A stretch of 64,000 nucleotides of DNA from Clostridiaceae bacterium (GCA_910574345.1 CAJSZV010000008.1:124001-188000); one strand, 5' to 3'. Shown: positions 26,132 through 35,456, counted from the stretch's first letter. Made by a program: numbers and translations. The notes: generated from the letters alone by a model not told the origin.

Positions 26132-26959
26132 ATGAAAGTTTTAGAGGCGGAGTTTGTGAGAGGATTTATAAGGATGGCTGGGGACGGCTGGGATCAGGGA
26201 TGGCATGAGAGAAACGGCGGAAACTTAAGCTATCGCATAAAGCCGGAGGAGGCTGCATCGGTGGAAGAAGAATTTTCCAGGAGAGAGTGGCAGCCCATCG
26301 GAACAAGTGTTCCTGATCTGGCAAAGGAATATTTCCTGGTTACCGGTTCCGGAAAGTATATGAGAAATGTTTCCATTAAGCCGGAGGATTCCATCTGTAT
26401 TATTGAACTGGACGAGAAGGGGGAGAATTACCGGATCTGCTGGGGGCTTGTAAACGGAGGGAAGCCAACCAGCGAGCTGCCTTCCCATCTGATGAATCAT
26501 GAGGTGAAAAAAAATGTGACCGGCGGAAGGTATCGGGTGATCTATCATGCCCATACCACCAATACCATTGCCCTTACCTTTGTGCTGCCCCTTAAGGATG
26601 AGACATTTACAAGGGAGCTGTGGGAGATGGCCACGGAATGTCCGGTGGTGTTCCCTGACGGCATTGGTATCGTTCCCTGGATGGTTCCGGGAGGGCGCGA
26701 TATTGCAGTGGCTACCAGTGAACTGATGAAGAAGTATGATGTGGCAGTCTGGGCGCATCACGGCATGTTCTGCGCGGGAGAAGACTTTGATCTGACATTC
26801 GGTCTGATGCATACTGTGGAAAAATCGGCGGAGATTCTGGTGAAAGTTCTTTCTATGACACCCAATAAGCGCCAGACCATAGAGCCGGATGATTTCAGGA
26901 ACCTGGCTGTGGACTTTAAGGTGACGCTTCCGGAGAAGTTCCTGTACGAGAAACATTAA
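26132..26959 (+). CDS. rhaD: Rhamnulose-1-phosphate aldolase
   Basis: A 275-residue class II aldolase, the same length as E. coli RhaD (274). It cleaves L-rhamnulose-1-phosphate into dihydroxyacetone phosphate and L-lactaldehyde. Zinc-ligand histidines are seen in YHAHTTNTIALTF and in the later AHHGMF; the glycine-rich NGGNLSYR and VTGSGKYMRN phosphate-binding segments are present near residues 27-35 and 70-80. An AGGAGG site lies before the ATG. It is third in the rha operon, 53 bases after the isomerase. Confidence 0.96.
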   Translation: MKVLEAEFVRGFIRMAGDGWDQGWHERNGGNLSYRIKPEEAASVEEEFSRREWQPIGTSVPDLAKEYFLVTGSGKYMRNVSIKPEDSICIIELDEKGENYRICWGLVNGGKPTSELPSHLMNHEVKKNVTGGRYRVIYHAHTTNTIALTFVLPLKDETFTRELWEMATECPVVFPDGIGIVPWMVPGGRDIAVATSELMKKYDVAVWAHHGMFCAGEDFDLTFGLMHTVEKSAEILVKVLSMTPNKRQTIEPDDFRNLAVDFKVTLPEKFLYEKH

Positions 26960-26981
26960 AAATTTGAGGAGAAATAAGATC

Positions 26982-27299
26982 ATGGAAAGATATGCGTGGA
27001 AGGGACGGGTAGCGCCCGGCAGGACAGAGGAATATAAAAAACGTCATGCCGAGATCTGGCCGGAGATGGTGGAAGTCTTAAAAAGCGCGGGAATCTGTCA
27101 TTACAGCATCTGGCTTACAGATCATGAGCTGTTCGGATATTATGAGTGCGAGAAGGGAATCGAATATGCCGCAAAAGTTCAGGCGGAGAGTCCGGTGGTG
27201 AAGCGCTGGGATGAGTCTATGAAAGGGATTCTTATTATGGATAAGGATCCGGTGACAGGGGCCCAGCCTTTGCTGGAGCAGGTATTTTGGATGGAATAA
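26982..27299 (+). CDS. rhaM: L-rhamnose mutarotase
   Basis: A 105-residue RhaM, a small alpha/beta-barrel dimer that interconverts alpha- and beta-L-rhamnose. The start at 26982 follows GAGGAG; an ATG 18 bases upstream overlaps the site. Family marks are MERYAWKGRVAPGRTEEYKK, HAEIWPEM with the catalytic His, YYECEKGIEYAA and the closing QVFWME. Last gene of the rhamnose operon, followed by the stem-loop at 27342. Confidence 0.95.
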   Translation: MERYAWKGRVAPGRTEEYKKRHAEIWPEMVEVLKSAGICHYSIWLTDHELFGYYECEKGIEYAAKVQAESPVVKRWDESMKGILIMDKDPVTGAQPLLEQVFWME

Positions 27300-27341
27300 T
27301 CGGAAAGACAGATGGAGAGCAAAGAAGAGGATTGTTAAGAG

Positions 27342-27370
27342 CTGCCGGCATCAGGACAGGATGCCGGCAG
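27342..27370 (+). terminator. Stem-loop at end of rha operon
   Basis: Perfect 11-bp stem CTGCCGGCATC / GATGCCGGCAG with a 7-base loop, 43 bases after the rhaM stop codon. There is no T tract, so it may act as a 3'-end stabiliser rather than a true terminator. Confidence 0.5.
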
Positions 27371-27433
27371 AGCCGTACAAAAGCTGGGATATTCATCCGA
27401 TGCAGAATCTGAACGGTTATACCGATTCAGGTG

Positions 27434-27499
27434 ATTGCGAAAGTCAAAGATGAGAGAATCTGTTATCAGAATATTCGCCAAGTTTTTCGGTTTCGCAAT
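27434..27499. other. Nested inverted repeat, unassigned
   Basis: ATTGCGAAA (27434-27442) and TTTCGCAAT (27491-27499) can pair around an inner repeat AGAATCTG / CAGAATATT. There is no gene over it. It could be a small RNA, an RNA 3' end or a protein-binding site. Confidence 0.3.
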
Positions 27500-27549
27500 G
27501 GCCTATTACACTGATTGATTACGAGAGGCAAAAAAATTGTAAAAAAGAC

Positions 27550-27578
27550 TTGTAAAGTTCGGATAGACATGCTATAAT
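27550..27578 (+). promoter_or_regulatory. Promoter of tRNA-Glu
   Basis: TTGTAA (27550-27555), 17 bases, TATAAT (27573-27578), 28 bases before the tRNA 5' end. Confidence 0.7.
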
Positions 27579-27605
27579 ACAAAAGCGTTGAGAACAACAG
27601 TGTAA

Positions 27606-27677
27606 GGCCAATTGGTCAAGCGGTCAAGACGACGCCCTCTCACGGCGTAAACCCGGGTTCGATTCCCGGATTGGTCA
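27606..27677 (+). tRNA. tRNA-Glu (anticodon CTC)
   Basis: A 72-base cloverleaf. The acceptor stem GGCCAAT/ATTGGTC pairs with one G-T, and the D arm contains GGTCAAG..GGTCAAGAC. The anticodon stem ACGCC/GGCGT closes the loop CTCTCAC with anticodon CTC. The T arm is CCCGGGTTCGATTCCCGG. The CCA end is not encoded. It decodes GAG, has its own promoter and is followed by a terminator, so it is a single-gene unit. Confidence 0.95.
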
Positions 27678-27684
27678 TAAAGGA

Positions 27685-27714
27685 AAAGAAGTCTGAGTAT
27701 GGGCTTCTTTTTTT
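27685..27714 (+). terminator. Terminator of tRNA-Glu
   Basis: Stem AAAGAAG / CTTCTTT with a 12-base loop, running into seven T residues (27708-27714). Confidence 0.8.
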
Positions 27715-27889
27715 GTCCCTTTATAGGATTGTGGTAGAATAAACCAACCGTCGATGTGTCTGCCTGTCAGAAAATTTCTGTTTTCAGTATTCTAATGGAG
27801 TTTGCCTTGGGGCTGTCCATGTATTTGATTATTTCGATTAAATTTTCAGGTAAATTACAAGTTAATATGGATGGAGATGAGGTGAAAGT

Positions 27890-28105
27890 TTGCAGCTGTT
27901 GGATGAACGTTTAAGCAGAGGCGAGGACCGGCTGGACCGAATAGAGGAGCGTTTAGATCAGGTCGAAGACCGTCTGAACAAAGCCGAGACACGGTTAGAC
28001 CGAGTCGATGGCCGCTTGAGTAAAATAGAAAACCGGTTGGGACATATAGAGATAAAGACAGATGCCCTGACCATAATTGTAGAAAATGAAGTACTAGGCA
28101 GATGA
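27890..28105 (+). CDS. Small coiled-coil protein of heptad repeats
   Basis: A 71-residue reading frame beginning at a TTG (27890) preceded by GATGAGG; no ATG or GTG is in frame. Almost the whole protein is a run of seven-residue units of the form RL-x-x-(V/I/A)-E-x, such as RLDRIEERLDQVEDRL, ending IKTDALTIIVENEVLGR. It should form a parallel coiled coil. The matching DNA shows a 21-base periodicity. Similar short heptad proteins occur in Clostridia without known function. It ends 2 bases before a strong hairpin. I do not assign a function; a lost phage tail or signalling coil fragment is an alternative. Confidence 0.6.
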   Translation: MQLLDERLSRGEDRLDRIEERLDQVEDRLNKAETRLDRVDGRLSKIENRLGHIEIKTDALTIIVENEVLGR

Positions 28106-28107
28106 AA

Positions 28108-28155
28108 AGCATCACCGGAGCCTGGCCCATTCATGGGCCTGGCTCCAGTGATGCT
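28108..28155. terminator. Bidirectional terminator between coiled-coil and GH1 genes
   Basis: Arms 28108-28130 and 28133-28155 pair over about 21 of 23 positions (AGCATCAC, GGAGCC, GGCCCAT and partners), with a tight loop. It sits between convergent genes ending at 28105 and 28169. Confidence 0.8.
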
Positions 28156-28168
28156 TATATATTTCCGA

Positions 28169-29695
<1,527 letters not shown>

Positions 29696-29715
29696 TCAAT
29701 TTTCAGGAGCCCGAA

Positions 29716-29814
29716 AATGTAAGGTGAAAGTGTAGGGTAAAATATTAAATGTAAAATGTGCTTGACATAATATGTAAAGCGTGCTATACTCAAAAATGTA
29801 AAGCAAACTAAACA
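29716..29814 (+). promoter_or_regulatory. Promoter with repeated ATGTAAAG boxes upstream of the XRE gene
   Basis: TTGACA (29762-29767), 17 bases, TATACT (29785-29790) is nearly ideal. Around it ATGTAAGG, ATGTAAAATG, ATGTAAAGCG and ATGTAAAGCAAAC recur, one in the spacer and one just after the -10. This is the pattern expected for an autoregulatory operator of the XRE protein (inference). Confidence 0.6.
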
Positions 29815-29845
29815 TCATAAGAGATGGAGCAAAAAGGGTGGTGAC

Positions 29846-30040
29846 ATGAAAAACCGAATTCAGGAACTGCGCAAAGAGCAGAAGATTCGTCAGGAGGACT
29901 TGGCGGACGCGGTGGGAGTGACAAGACAGACCATTATCTCCCTGGAAAATGGGAAATACAATGCGTCATTGCAGTTAGCCCACAAGATTGCAAGATATTT
30001 CAGAAAACCAATCGAAGAAATTTTTTTATTTGAGGAGTGA
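29846..30040 (+). CDS. XRE-family helix-turn-helix regulator
   Basis: A 64-residue Cro/CI-type DNA-binding protein consisting only of the five-helix domain: [20 protein letters not shown], the recognition helix in [20 protein letters not shown], and the closing [11 protein letters not shown]. It belongs to the short YgzD/YozG-like class that is usually paired with a small membrane protein. That is the case here, with the downstream gene starting 5 bases after its stop. Probably represses its own promoter. Confidence 0.9.
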   Translation: MKNRIQELRKEQKIRQEDLADAVGVTRQTIISLENGKYNASLQLAHKIARYFRKPIEEIFLFEE

Positions 30041-30045
30041 GACAA

Positions 30046-30534
30046 ATGTGGTTAGATCAGTTGTTTAGGGATGAGCCGATTAACTTTGAAAAGCGGTGTC
30101 AGATGCGTATTAAATTTGGGATCGGAGTTGTGGTTTTAGGCGTAATTGCCATAGGAACGGCAGTATTTTTTAGGGACAGAATGTCTGTATTGTATCTGCA
30201 GGAGAGTGCAGGGGAGTTTATCTATCAGTTTTATTTTGCCTTAGGCATAGGCATGACGGCGGGAGGCCTGATGAAGATAAGACGAAATCTGCGGGTTCTT
30301 AAGGATCCCGCATTAAAAAAGAGAGGGGAGGTGGCGGAGACGGATGAGAGAAACCGTCTTCTGGGCCTTCGGTGCTGGGCGTATGCGGGATACAGTATGT
30401 TTCTTCTGCTTTACCTGGGGATGCTTGCAAGCGGATTCATCAGTGTGACAGTGGTGAGAACCCTTATGGTGGTAAGCGCAGTCTATGCTTTGCTGCTCTT
30501 TTTGTTTCGGCGCATGTTGAACAGAAGTATGTGA
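30046..30534 (+). CDS. Integral membrane protein paired with XRE regulator
   Basis: A 162-residue protein starting at ATG 30046, with GAGGAG 8 bases upstream; a GTG at 30037 overlaps the preceding stop. It has four predicted membrane helices in two pairs (about 25-45, 62-80, 113-133, 138-155) with a charged cytoplasmic loop between them (RRNLRVLKDPALKKRGEVAE, then TDERNR). The TDERN loop is shared by many small Firmicutes membrane proteins next to XRE regulators; function unknown. Cotranscribed with the regulator. Confidence 0.75.
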   Translation: MWLDQLFRDEPINFEKRCQMRIKFGIGVVVLGVIAIGTAVFFRDRMSVLYLQESAGEFIYQFYFALGIGMTAGGLMKIRRNLRVLKDPALKKRGEVAETDERNRLLGLRCWAYAGYSMFLLLYLGMLASGFISVTVVRTLMVVSAVYALLLFLFRRMLNRSM

Positions 30535-30590
30535 TGACTGGATGACTTCGTAAAAGTTCCTGGTTTCCTGGATCTCAAAGCTTTATAATG

Positions 30591-31484
30591 TTAAGATTTG
30601 GGCTGTGTGCAGGAATCAAGGAACATGGACAAGGTATTGGAAAGACGGTTGGAGTAGTATGCGAATCCAACCGTTCTTTTGTGTATGGGAATGTCCAGCT
30701 TCAGCTGCACCAGCTGTCCGCTGTCCAGATCTTCTTTCACAAATTCCTTGATCACGCTTCCCACCCCCAGGCCGATGCGGGCGAATTCAATGATAAGGTC
30801 CATGGTAGTGACCTCCAGAAGATTGTTGGGTTCCATACGGTTTAAGGTCATGTATTCATCAATATGCTGTCTGGTAATATTGTTGTGATCAAGGAGCATT
30901 ACATTGCCTGCCTGAAACACATCGGCATCTGCGCCTTCCCTGAGTTTTAAATTTTCCAGGTAGGCGGGAGAGGCCACGAAGATATCCTCGATCTCTATAA
31001 TAGGAAGAAAGACTAAATTTTTCTGAGGCTTCGGTTCCGCCACCAGTCCCAGGTCGATTTTCTGCTGTTCCAGCATATCCATGGTATGGGTGCTGGACTG
31101 GCTCTCAATGGTGATTTTTACATGGGGATACTGTTCAATGAACTGCTTCAGATAAGACACCATAATATAGCGGCACAGAGTATTGCTTCCCCCTATACGG
31201 ATATGCCCCATGTGGAATTCTTTGGACCGCTTCAGTTCCAATTCCCCGTTTGACAGTTCGTCAAAAGCCCGGCAGGTATGTTCAAACAGAATCCGCCCTT
31301 CATCGGTCAGCTGTACCCCTCTGGAATTGCGGGTAAACAGAGGGGTATCCAGACTGTCCTCCAGTTTGCCGATGGCTTTGCTGATGGCAGGCTGACTGAT
31401 ATAGAGTTCACGGGCAGCCTTGGAGATGTTGCCGGCTTTGGCAACCTCGTAGAAGATTTTATATTGGGAGAGATTTTGTTCCAT
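30591..31484 (-). CDS. LysR-family transcriptional regulator
   Basis: A 297-residue LysR protein. The start is ATG 31484 (MEQNLSQYKIFYEVAKAGNI) with AAAGGAT upstream. The N-terminal winged helix-turn-helix (about 1-65) contains ISKAARELYISQPAISKAIG; the periplasmic-binding-like effector domain covers 90-295. It is divergent from the tandem hydro-lyase operon, with 167 bases between the starts, and almost certainly controls it in response to a pathway intermediate. It resembles the short CysL/YwbI-like Firmicutes LysR proteins; the effector is unknown. Confidence 0.93.
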   Translation of the reverse strand: MEQNLSQYKIFYEVAKAGNISKAARELYISQPAISKAIGKLEDSLDTPLFTRNSRGVQLTDEGRILFEHTCRAFDELSNGELELKRSKEFHMGHIRIGGSNTLCRYIMVSYLKQFIEQYPHVKITIESQSSTHTMDMLEQQKIDLGLVAEPKPQKNLVFLPIIEIEDIFVASPAYLENLKLREGADADVFQAGNVMLLDHNNITRQHIDEYMTLNRMEPNNLLEVTTMDLIIEFARIGLGVGSVIKEFVKEDLDSGQLVQLKLDIPIHKRTVGFAYYSNRLSNTLSMFLDSCTQPKS

Positions 31485-31589
31485 ATGAGATCCTTTCATT
31501 CTTTATGCGGCGTAACAGTTCCGATGGGAATGCTGTTTAAACGGTTCCAATTTATAACCGACTGTTATAATAAATATGAGTATTATATA

Positions 31590-31619
31590 TTGTTATTATA
31601 CCAAGAGGAATGGTATAAT
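31590..31619 (+). promoter_or_regulatory. Promoter with overlapping inverted repeat (LysR site candidate)
   Basis: The inverted repeat ATTATACC (31595-31602) / GGTATAAT (31612-31619) includes the likely -10 TATAAT (31614-31619); TTGTTA at 31590 could be the -35 with an 18-base spacer. ATACC-N9-GGTAT fits the dyad style of LysR operators. Confidence 0.5.
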
Positions 31620-31651
31620 ACAATCAAAAAATCAAAACTTGGAGGAACATC

Positions 31652-32134
31652 ATGTCTGTCGGCAAAATTTTTAAGTTTCACGATGATCTTGACACAGATC
31701 AGATTATTGCGTCCCAATATCTGCTGCTGCCCACCATTGACGAGATGAAGGTACATACCTTTGAATCCCTGGAACCGGAATTTCCAAAGGAGGTCCGCCC
31801 CGGCGACTTTGTGGTGGGGGGAGAGAATTTTGGCTGCGGTTCATCAAGAGAGCAGGCGCCCCGTGTGCTGAAAGCCCTTGGAGTTCAGGCTGTGGTCGCC
31901 AAGTCATTTGCCCGTATTTTTTACCGCAATGCCATCAATATCGGACTTCCTGTTATCGTGTGCAAGGAACTGCCTGATGCAGTGGACAGCGGGGATGAAA
32001 TGGACCTGTCTTTGACAGAGGGAACGGCTGCGGCAAAGGGGCATACCTATCCCTGCACAAAACTGCCCCCCTATATGCAACGGATTTTGAATCAGGGCGG
32101 TTTGATTGCATCGCTTAATAAGGAGGAGGTTTAA
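31652..32134 (+). CDS. Aconitase-family hydro-lyase small subunit (LeuD/DmdB-like), first pair
   Basis: A 160-residue swivel-domain protein, the length of clostridial and archaeal LeuD types. It shows GENFGCGSSREQAPRVLKAL and AKSFARIFYRNAINIGLP, the substrate-binding Ser-Arg region of the family. The specificity loop after the DLDTDQII strand reads YLLLPT, different from the YLALKT in the second pair. It precedes its large subunit by 3 bases. The usual order in leucine operons is large then small, and leuA and leuB are absent. A substrate other than isopropylmalate (for example 2,3-dimethylmalate, homoaconitate or a methyl-citrate-like acid) is therefore possible. Confidence 0.88.
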   Translation: MSVGKIFKFHDDLDTDQIIASQYLLLPTIDEMKVHTFESLEPEFPKEVRPGDFVVGGENFGCGSSREQAPRVLKALGVQAVVAKSFARIFYRNAINIGLPVIVCKELPDAVDSGDEMDLSLTEGTAAAKGHTYPCTKLPPYMQRILNQGGLIASLNKEEV

Positions 32135-32137
32135 GTT

Positions 32138-33388
32138 ATGGGAATGACCATTGCTGAGAAGATCATTGCGCTGGCAGCGGGAGCGGATAAGGTGAAGGCG
32201 GGAGATATCCATACGGTGACTCTGGACCGGATGATGAGCAACGACGGAACCACACACCTGACAGTAGATATGTATCATAATCAATTAAAGCATCCCAGGA
32301 TTGCAGATCCCAAAAAGATGGTGTTTATTGTGGATCACAATGTGCCTTCTGACAGTCCGAAGACCGCGGCATCCCAGAAGAAGATGAGGGATTTTGCCAG
32401 AGAGCATGACATAGACTTCTGGGAAGGGCAGGGAGTCTGCCATCAGATTATGATGGAACATTATGTGTGTCCGGGAGAATTGATTTTTGGAGCGGACAGT
32501 CATACCTGTACTTACGGGGCCCTGGGGGCTTTCGGAACGGGAGTAGGGTGCACGGATCTTTTGTATGGCATGGTAACGGGAACATCCTGGGTTCTGGTTC
32601 CTGAGACCGTAAAGTTTCATCTCACGGGAAAGCTTCCACAGGGGGTATACCCCAGGGATTTGATGCTGACGATCATCGGAACAATCGGCGCCAGCGGAGC
32701 AAACTACCAGGTTATGGAATTCTGCGGAGACGGAGTCCAAACCTTAAGCGTCAATGACCGTATGGTGCTGTGCAATCTGGCAGTGGAGGCGGGGGCGAAA
32801 ACCGCTGTTTTTGAAGCGGATGAGATTGCCCTCGCATGGCTTGAAGAAAGAGGCCGAAAACCAAAGGCCGTGTTCAAAAGTGATGAGGACGCCGTTTACG
32901 CTGGAGAGTACACCTTTGATCTGTCAAAGATTCAGCCTGTGGCTGCAAAACCAGACTTTGTAGACCATGTGGTCCCTGCAAAAGAGGTGTGTGGCGTGAA
33001 GATCGACGAGGCGTTTCTGGGTTCCTGCAATAACGGACGGATTGATGAACTGCGGGTGGGGGCCGCCATTGTAAAAGACCGCAGGGTTTCCGACCATGTG
33101 CGTTTTCTGGTGGTTCCTGCAAGCAATGAAGTCTATCTTCAGGCTATGGAGGAAGGCCTGATAGACATCTTTATGAAGAGCGGCGCTATTATTATGAATC
33201 CTAACTGCAGTGTGTGCTGGGGAAGCTGTCAGGGAGTTATAGGGGAACATGAGGTGCTGATCAGCACGGGAACCAGGAACTTCAAGGGCAGGGCAGGTCA
33301 TCCCAGTTCCAAGGTATACTTGGCCTCTGCGGCCACAGTGGCGGCCTCTGCCGTCAGGGGAGAGATCTGTACCGCCGATATGCTATGA
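32138..33388 (+). CDS. Aconitase-family hydro-lyase large subunit (LeuC/HacA-like), first pair
   Basis: A 416-residue catalytic subunit carrying a [4Fe-4S] cluster; the short form typical of two-subunit archaeal/clostridial enzymes. Cluster cysteines are in GSCNNGRIDELR and in NCSVCWGSCQG; DHNVPSDSPK, GADSHTCTYGALGAFGTGVG and EFCGDGV are further family marks. The usual GSCTNGR is GSCNNGR here. An AGGAGG site lies 8 bases before the ATG, just inside the end of the small-subunit gene. It is followed by a hairpin at 33393 and then a second pair. Confidence 0.9.
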   Translation: MGMTIAEKIIALAAGADKVKAGDIHTVTLDRMMSNDGTTHLTVDMYHNQLKHPRIADPKKMVFIVDHNVPSDSPKTAASQKKMRDFAREHDIDFWEGQGVCHQIMMEHYVCPGELIFGADSHTCTYGALGAFGTGVGCTDLLYGMVTGTSWVLVPETVKFHLTGKLPQGVYPRDLMLTIIGTIGASGANYQVMEFCGDGVQTLSVNDRMVLCNLAVEAGAKTAVFEADEIALAWLEERGRKPKAVFKSDEDAVYAGEYTFDLSKIQPVAAKPDFVDHVVPAKEVCGVKIDEAFLGSCNNGRIDELRVGAAIVKDRRVSDHVRFLVVPASNEVYLQAMEEGLIDIFMKSGAIIMNPNCSVCWGSCQGVIGEHEVLISTGTRNFKGRAGHPSSKVYLASAATVAASAVRGEICTADML

Positions 33389-33392
33389 GGAC

Positions 33393-33416
33393 GGGGGCAA
33401 AAGTTTTTTTGACCCC
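33393..33416 (+). other. Hairpin between the two hydro-lyase pairs
   Basis: GGGGGCAAAAG / TTTTTTGACCCC can form a stem with one mismatch. The same GGGG-N-CAAAAG ... TTTTG-N-CCCC design is found in the structured element at 41325-41347. It may attenuate transcription into the second pair. Confidence 0.4.
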
Positions 33417-33456
33417 AAACACCTGAAAATCCCATTGACAGGAGGAAGTAAGAGAC

Positions 33457-33948
33457 ATGGAACAATTTACCGGGAAAGTCTGGGTACTGGGGGATGATAT
33501 TGATACGGATATCATTATCCCTACAGAGTATTTGGCTTTAAAAACCATAGACCATATGAAACAGTATGGGTTTTCGCCTTTAAGACCGGAGCTGGCCGCC
33601 ATGATAAAAAAGGGTGACATCATTGTGGCCGGCAGAAACTTTGGATGCGGCTCGTCAAGAGAGCAGGCTCCGGAGGTAATCAAAGCATTGGGAATCCGGT
33701 GCATTATTGCCAAATCGTTTGCCCGTATTTTTTTCAGAAACTCCATTAACAACGGCCTTCTTCTCATGGAACAGCCGGATTTATATGATGATATAAAAGA
33801 AGGACAGGAGATTACGGTGACTGTGAATCAGGATATCTCATATCAGGGAAAGTCTTACAAAGTCTCTTCTCTCCCGGATAATCTTGTGGAGATTATCCAT
33901 GCAGGCGGCCTGGTGAAAGCCATGCGCAAAAGAAACGGCCTTGACTAA
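33457..33948 (+). CDS. Aconitase-family hydro-lyase small subunit, second pair
   Basis: A 163-residue LeuD-like protein (MEQFTGKVWVLGDDIDTDII) with GRNFGCGSSREQAPEVIKAL and AKSFARIFFRNSINNGLL. The specificity loop YLALKT differs from the first pair's YLLLPT, suggesting that the two dehydratases act on different acids. AGGAGG precedes the ATG, and 27 bases separate it from its large subunit. Confidence 0.88.
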   Translation: MEQFTGKVWVLGDDIDTDIIIPTEYLALKTIDHMKQYGFSPLRPELAAMIKKGDIIVAGRNFGCGSSREQAPEVIKALGIRCIIAKSFARIFFRNSINNGLLLMEQPDLYDDIKEGQEITVTVNQDISYQGKSYKVSSLPDNLVEIIHAGGLVKAMRKRNGLD

Positions 33949-33975
33949 GACGGAGGAAAAGAAGGGAGAAAGATA

Positions 33976-35214
33976 ATGGGACAGACGATCATTGAGAAAA
34001 TTATTTCCCGCAATACGGGAAAACCATGTGTGGCCCCCGGAGATATTGTGACGGTATCCGCAGACCGGGTCATGCTTGACGATATTATGATTCCGTTTAT
34101 CGTGGACAAATTTCAGGAGATGGGATTTGACCGAGTCTGGGATCCTGACAAAGTAGTCCTGATCTACGATCATCTTGTACCGCCCAGCCAATTGGACGAC
34201 ATACGCCATTACAAGGCGGGAGACGAATTTGCAAAAAAATATGGGATCAGGCATATTCACCGGAGTGACGGAATATGCCATCAGCTGATGACGGAGGCGG
34301 GGTATGTGAAACCGGGGGATGTGGTCTTCGGCACGGACAGCCATACGACCACATATGGATGTGTGGGCGCATGTTCCACAGGTATCGGCTACACGGAGAT
34401 GGCTTCCATTCTGGGCACCGGGAGTCTGTGGGTCAAGGTGCCGGAGACCATAAAGATTATAATAGAAGGAACGCTTAAGGAAGATGTGATGTCGAAGGAT
34501 ATTATTCTTCGGATCATTGGGGATCTGGGAGCCGACGGAGCCACTTACAAGTCTCTGGAATTTTGCGGTTCCACAGTGGAAGCCATGTCCATAAGCAGCC
34601 GTATGACCATGGCCAACATGGCTATTGAGGCGGGAGCTAAGTGCGCCTTGTTTACCCCCGATGAGAAGACGGCCCGTTACTGTCAGACGGAGCTTAATCC
34701 CTTTCAGAAGAGTCTGTCAGGCGATGCAGATGCCGTGTACTGCAGGACATTGACCTACAGGGCGGAAGAGTTTGTGCGCGTCATGGCATGCCCCTCCCAG
34801 GTGGATAAAATCTGTGAGGTCAGCCGGCTGGAGGGGACAGTCATTGATCAGGTATTCATCGGCTCCTGTACCAACGGACGTCTGGAAGACCTTAAGATGG
34901 CAGCAAAGGTTTTGGAAGGGAAAAAAGTTTCGCCTTACGTAAAACTGATTGTCACACCGGCCAGCCGGAAGGTGTACGAGGAGGCTATGGCCTGCGGCGC
35001 TCTGAAGACGCTGGCTTCGGCAGGCGCCATCATCACTCATCCGGGATGCGGACTGTGCTGCGGGCGGACAGGAGGAATTCTGTGTGACGGAGAGCGGGTG
35101 GTAGCTACCAACAACCGAAATTTCCTGGGACGCATGGGAACTTCCAAGGTGGAGATCTATCTTGCTTCCCCGGCTACAGCTGCGGCATGTGCTGCGGCCG
35201 GAAAGATTGTTTAA
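33976..35214 (+). CDS. Aconitase-family hydro-lyase large subunit, second pair
   Basis: A 412-residue [4Fe-4S] dehydratase subunit (MGQTIIEKIISRNTGKPCVA). Cluster cysteines are in GSCTNGRLEDLK and HPGCGLCCGRTGG; GTDSHTTTYGCVGACSTGIG and EFCGSTVEAMS are conserved. It is clearly a paralogue of the upstream large subunit but well diverged, so the duplication is not recent. It is the last gene of the LysR-controlled unit, followed by a good terminator. Confidence 0.9.
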   Translation: MGQTIIEKIISRNTGKPCVAPGDIVTVSADRVMLDDIMIPFIVDKFQEMGFDRVWDPDKVVLIYDHLVPPSQLDDIRHYKAGDEFAKKYGIRHIHRSDGICHQLMTEAGYVKPGDVVFGTDSHTTTYGCVGACSTGIGYTEMASILGTGSLWVKVPETIKIIIEGTLKEDVMSKDIILRIIGDLGADGATYKSLEFCGSTVEAMSISSRMTMANMAIEAGAKCALFTPDEKTARYCQTELNPFQKSLSGDADAVYCRTLTYRAEEFVRVMACPSQVDKICEVSRLEGTVIDQVFIGSCTNGRLEDLKMAAKVLEGKKVSPYVKLIVTPASRKVYEEAMACGALKTLASAGAIITHPGCGLCCGRTGGILCDGERVVATNNRNFLGRMGTSKVEIYLASPATAAACAAAGKIV

Positions 35215-35235
35215 CCTTGTATTTTGACATAAAAG

Positions 35236-35263
35236 AGAACCGAGAAAAGTCGGTTCTTTTTTT
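35236..35263 (+). terminator. Terminator of the hydro-lyase operon
   Basis: Stem AGAACCGA / TCGGTTCT with a 6-base loop and a run of T residues to 35263. Confidence 0.85.
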
Positions 35264-35456
35264 GTGTCATCGAAGTGTCATAGTAAATTGCGTCCTGATT
35301 GAAATGTAACAAAAAAGTAATATATGTATAATATATGTCATATAATATTAAATAAAAAGAGAATAAACAAGGAATAATAATTCGTATATACTTAACAAAT
35401 GATATAAATATGTAAATTTTACCGGGGTGAAATCTGCCGAAACCATGGAAGAACCA

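Larger units (their letters stand above)
27300..27605. other. Intergenic stretch between rhaM and tRNA-Glu
   Basis: This 306-base gap contains the operon-end stem-loop (27342-27370), a second folded segment (27434-27499) and the tRNA promoter (27550-27578). No coding frame with a plausible start was seen. Confidence 0.5.

Noticed and set aside
27606-27677. tRNA-Glu as an integration (att) site
   Set aside because: No second copy of the tRNA 3' end was seen in the window and no integrase gene is adjacent; the tRNA has an intact promoter and terminator.
31652-35214. Leucine biosynthesis operon
   Set aside because: leuA and leuB are missing, two dehydratase pairs are present and subunit order is reversed, so simple leucine synthesis is not supported.
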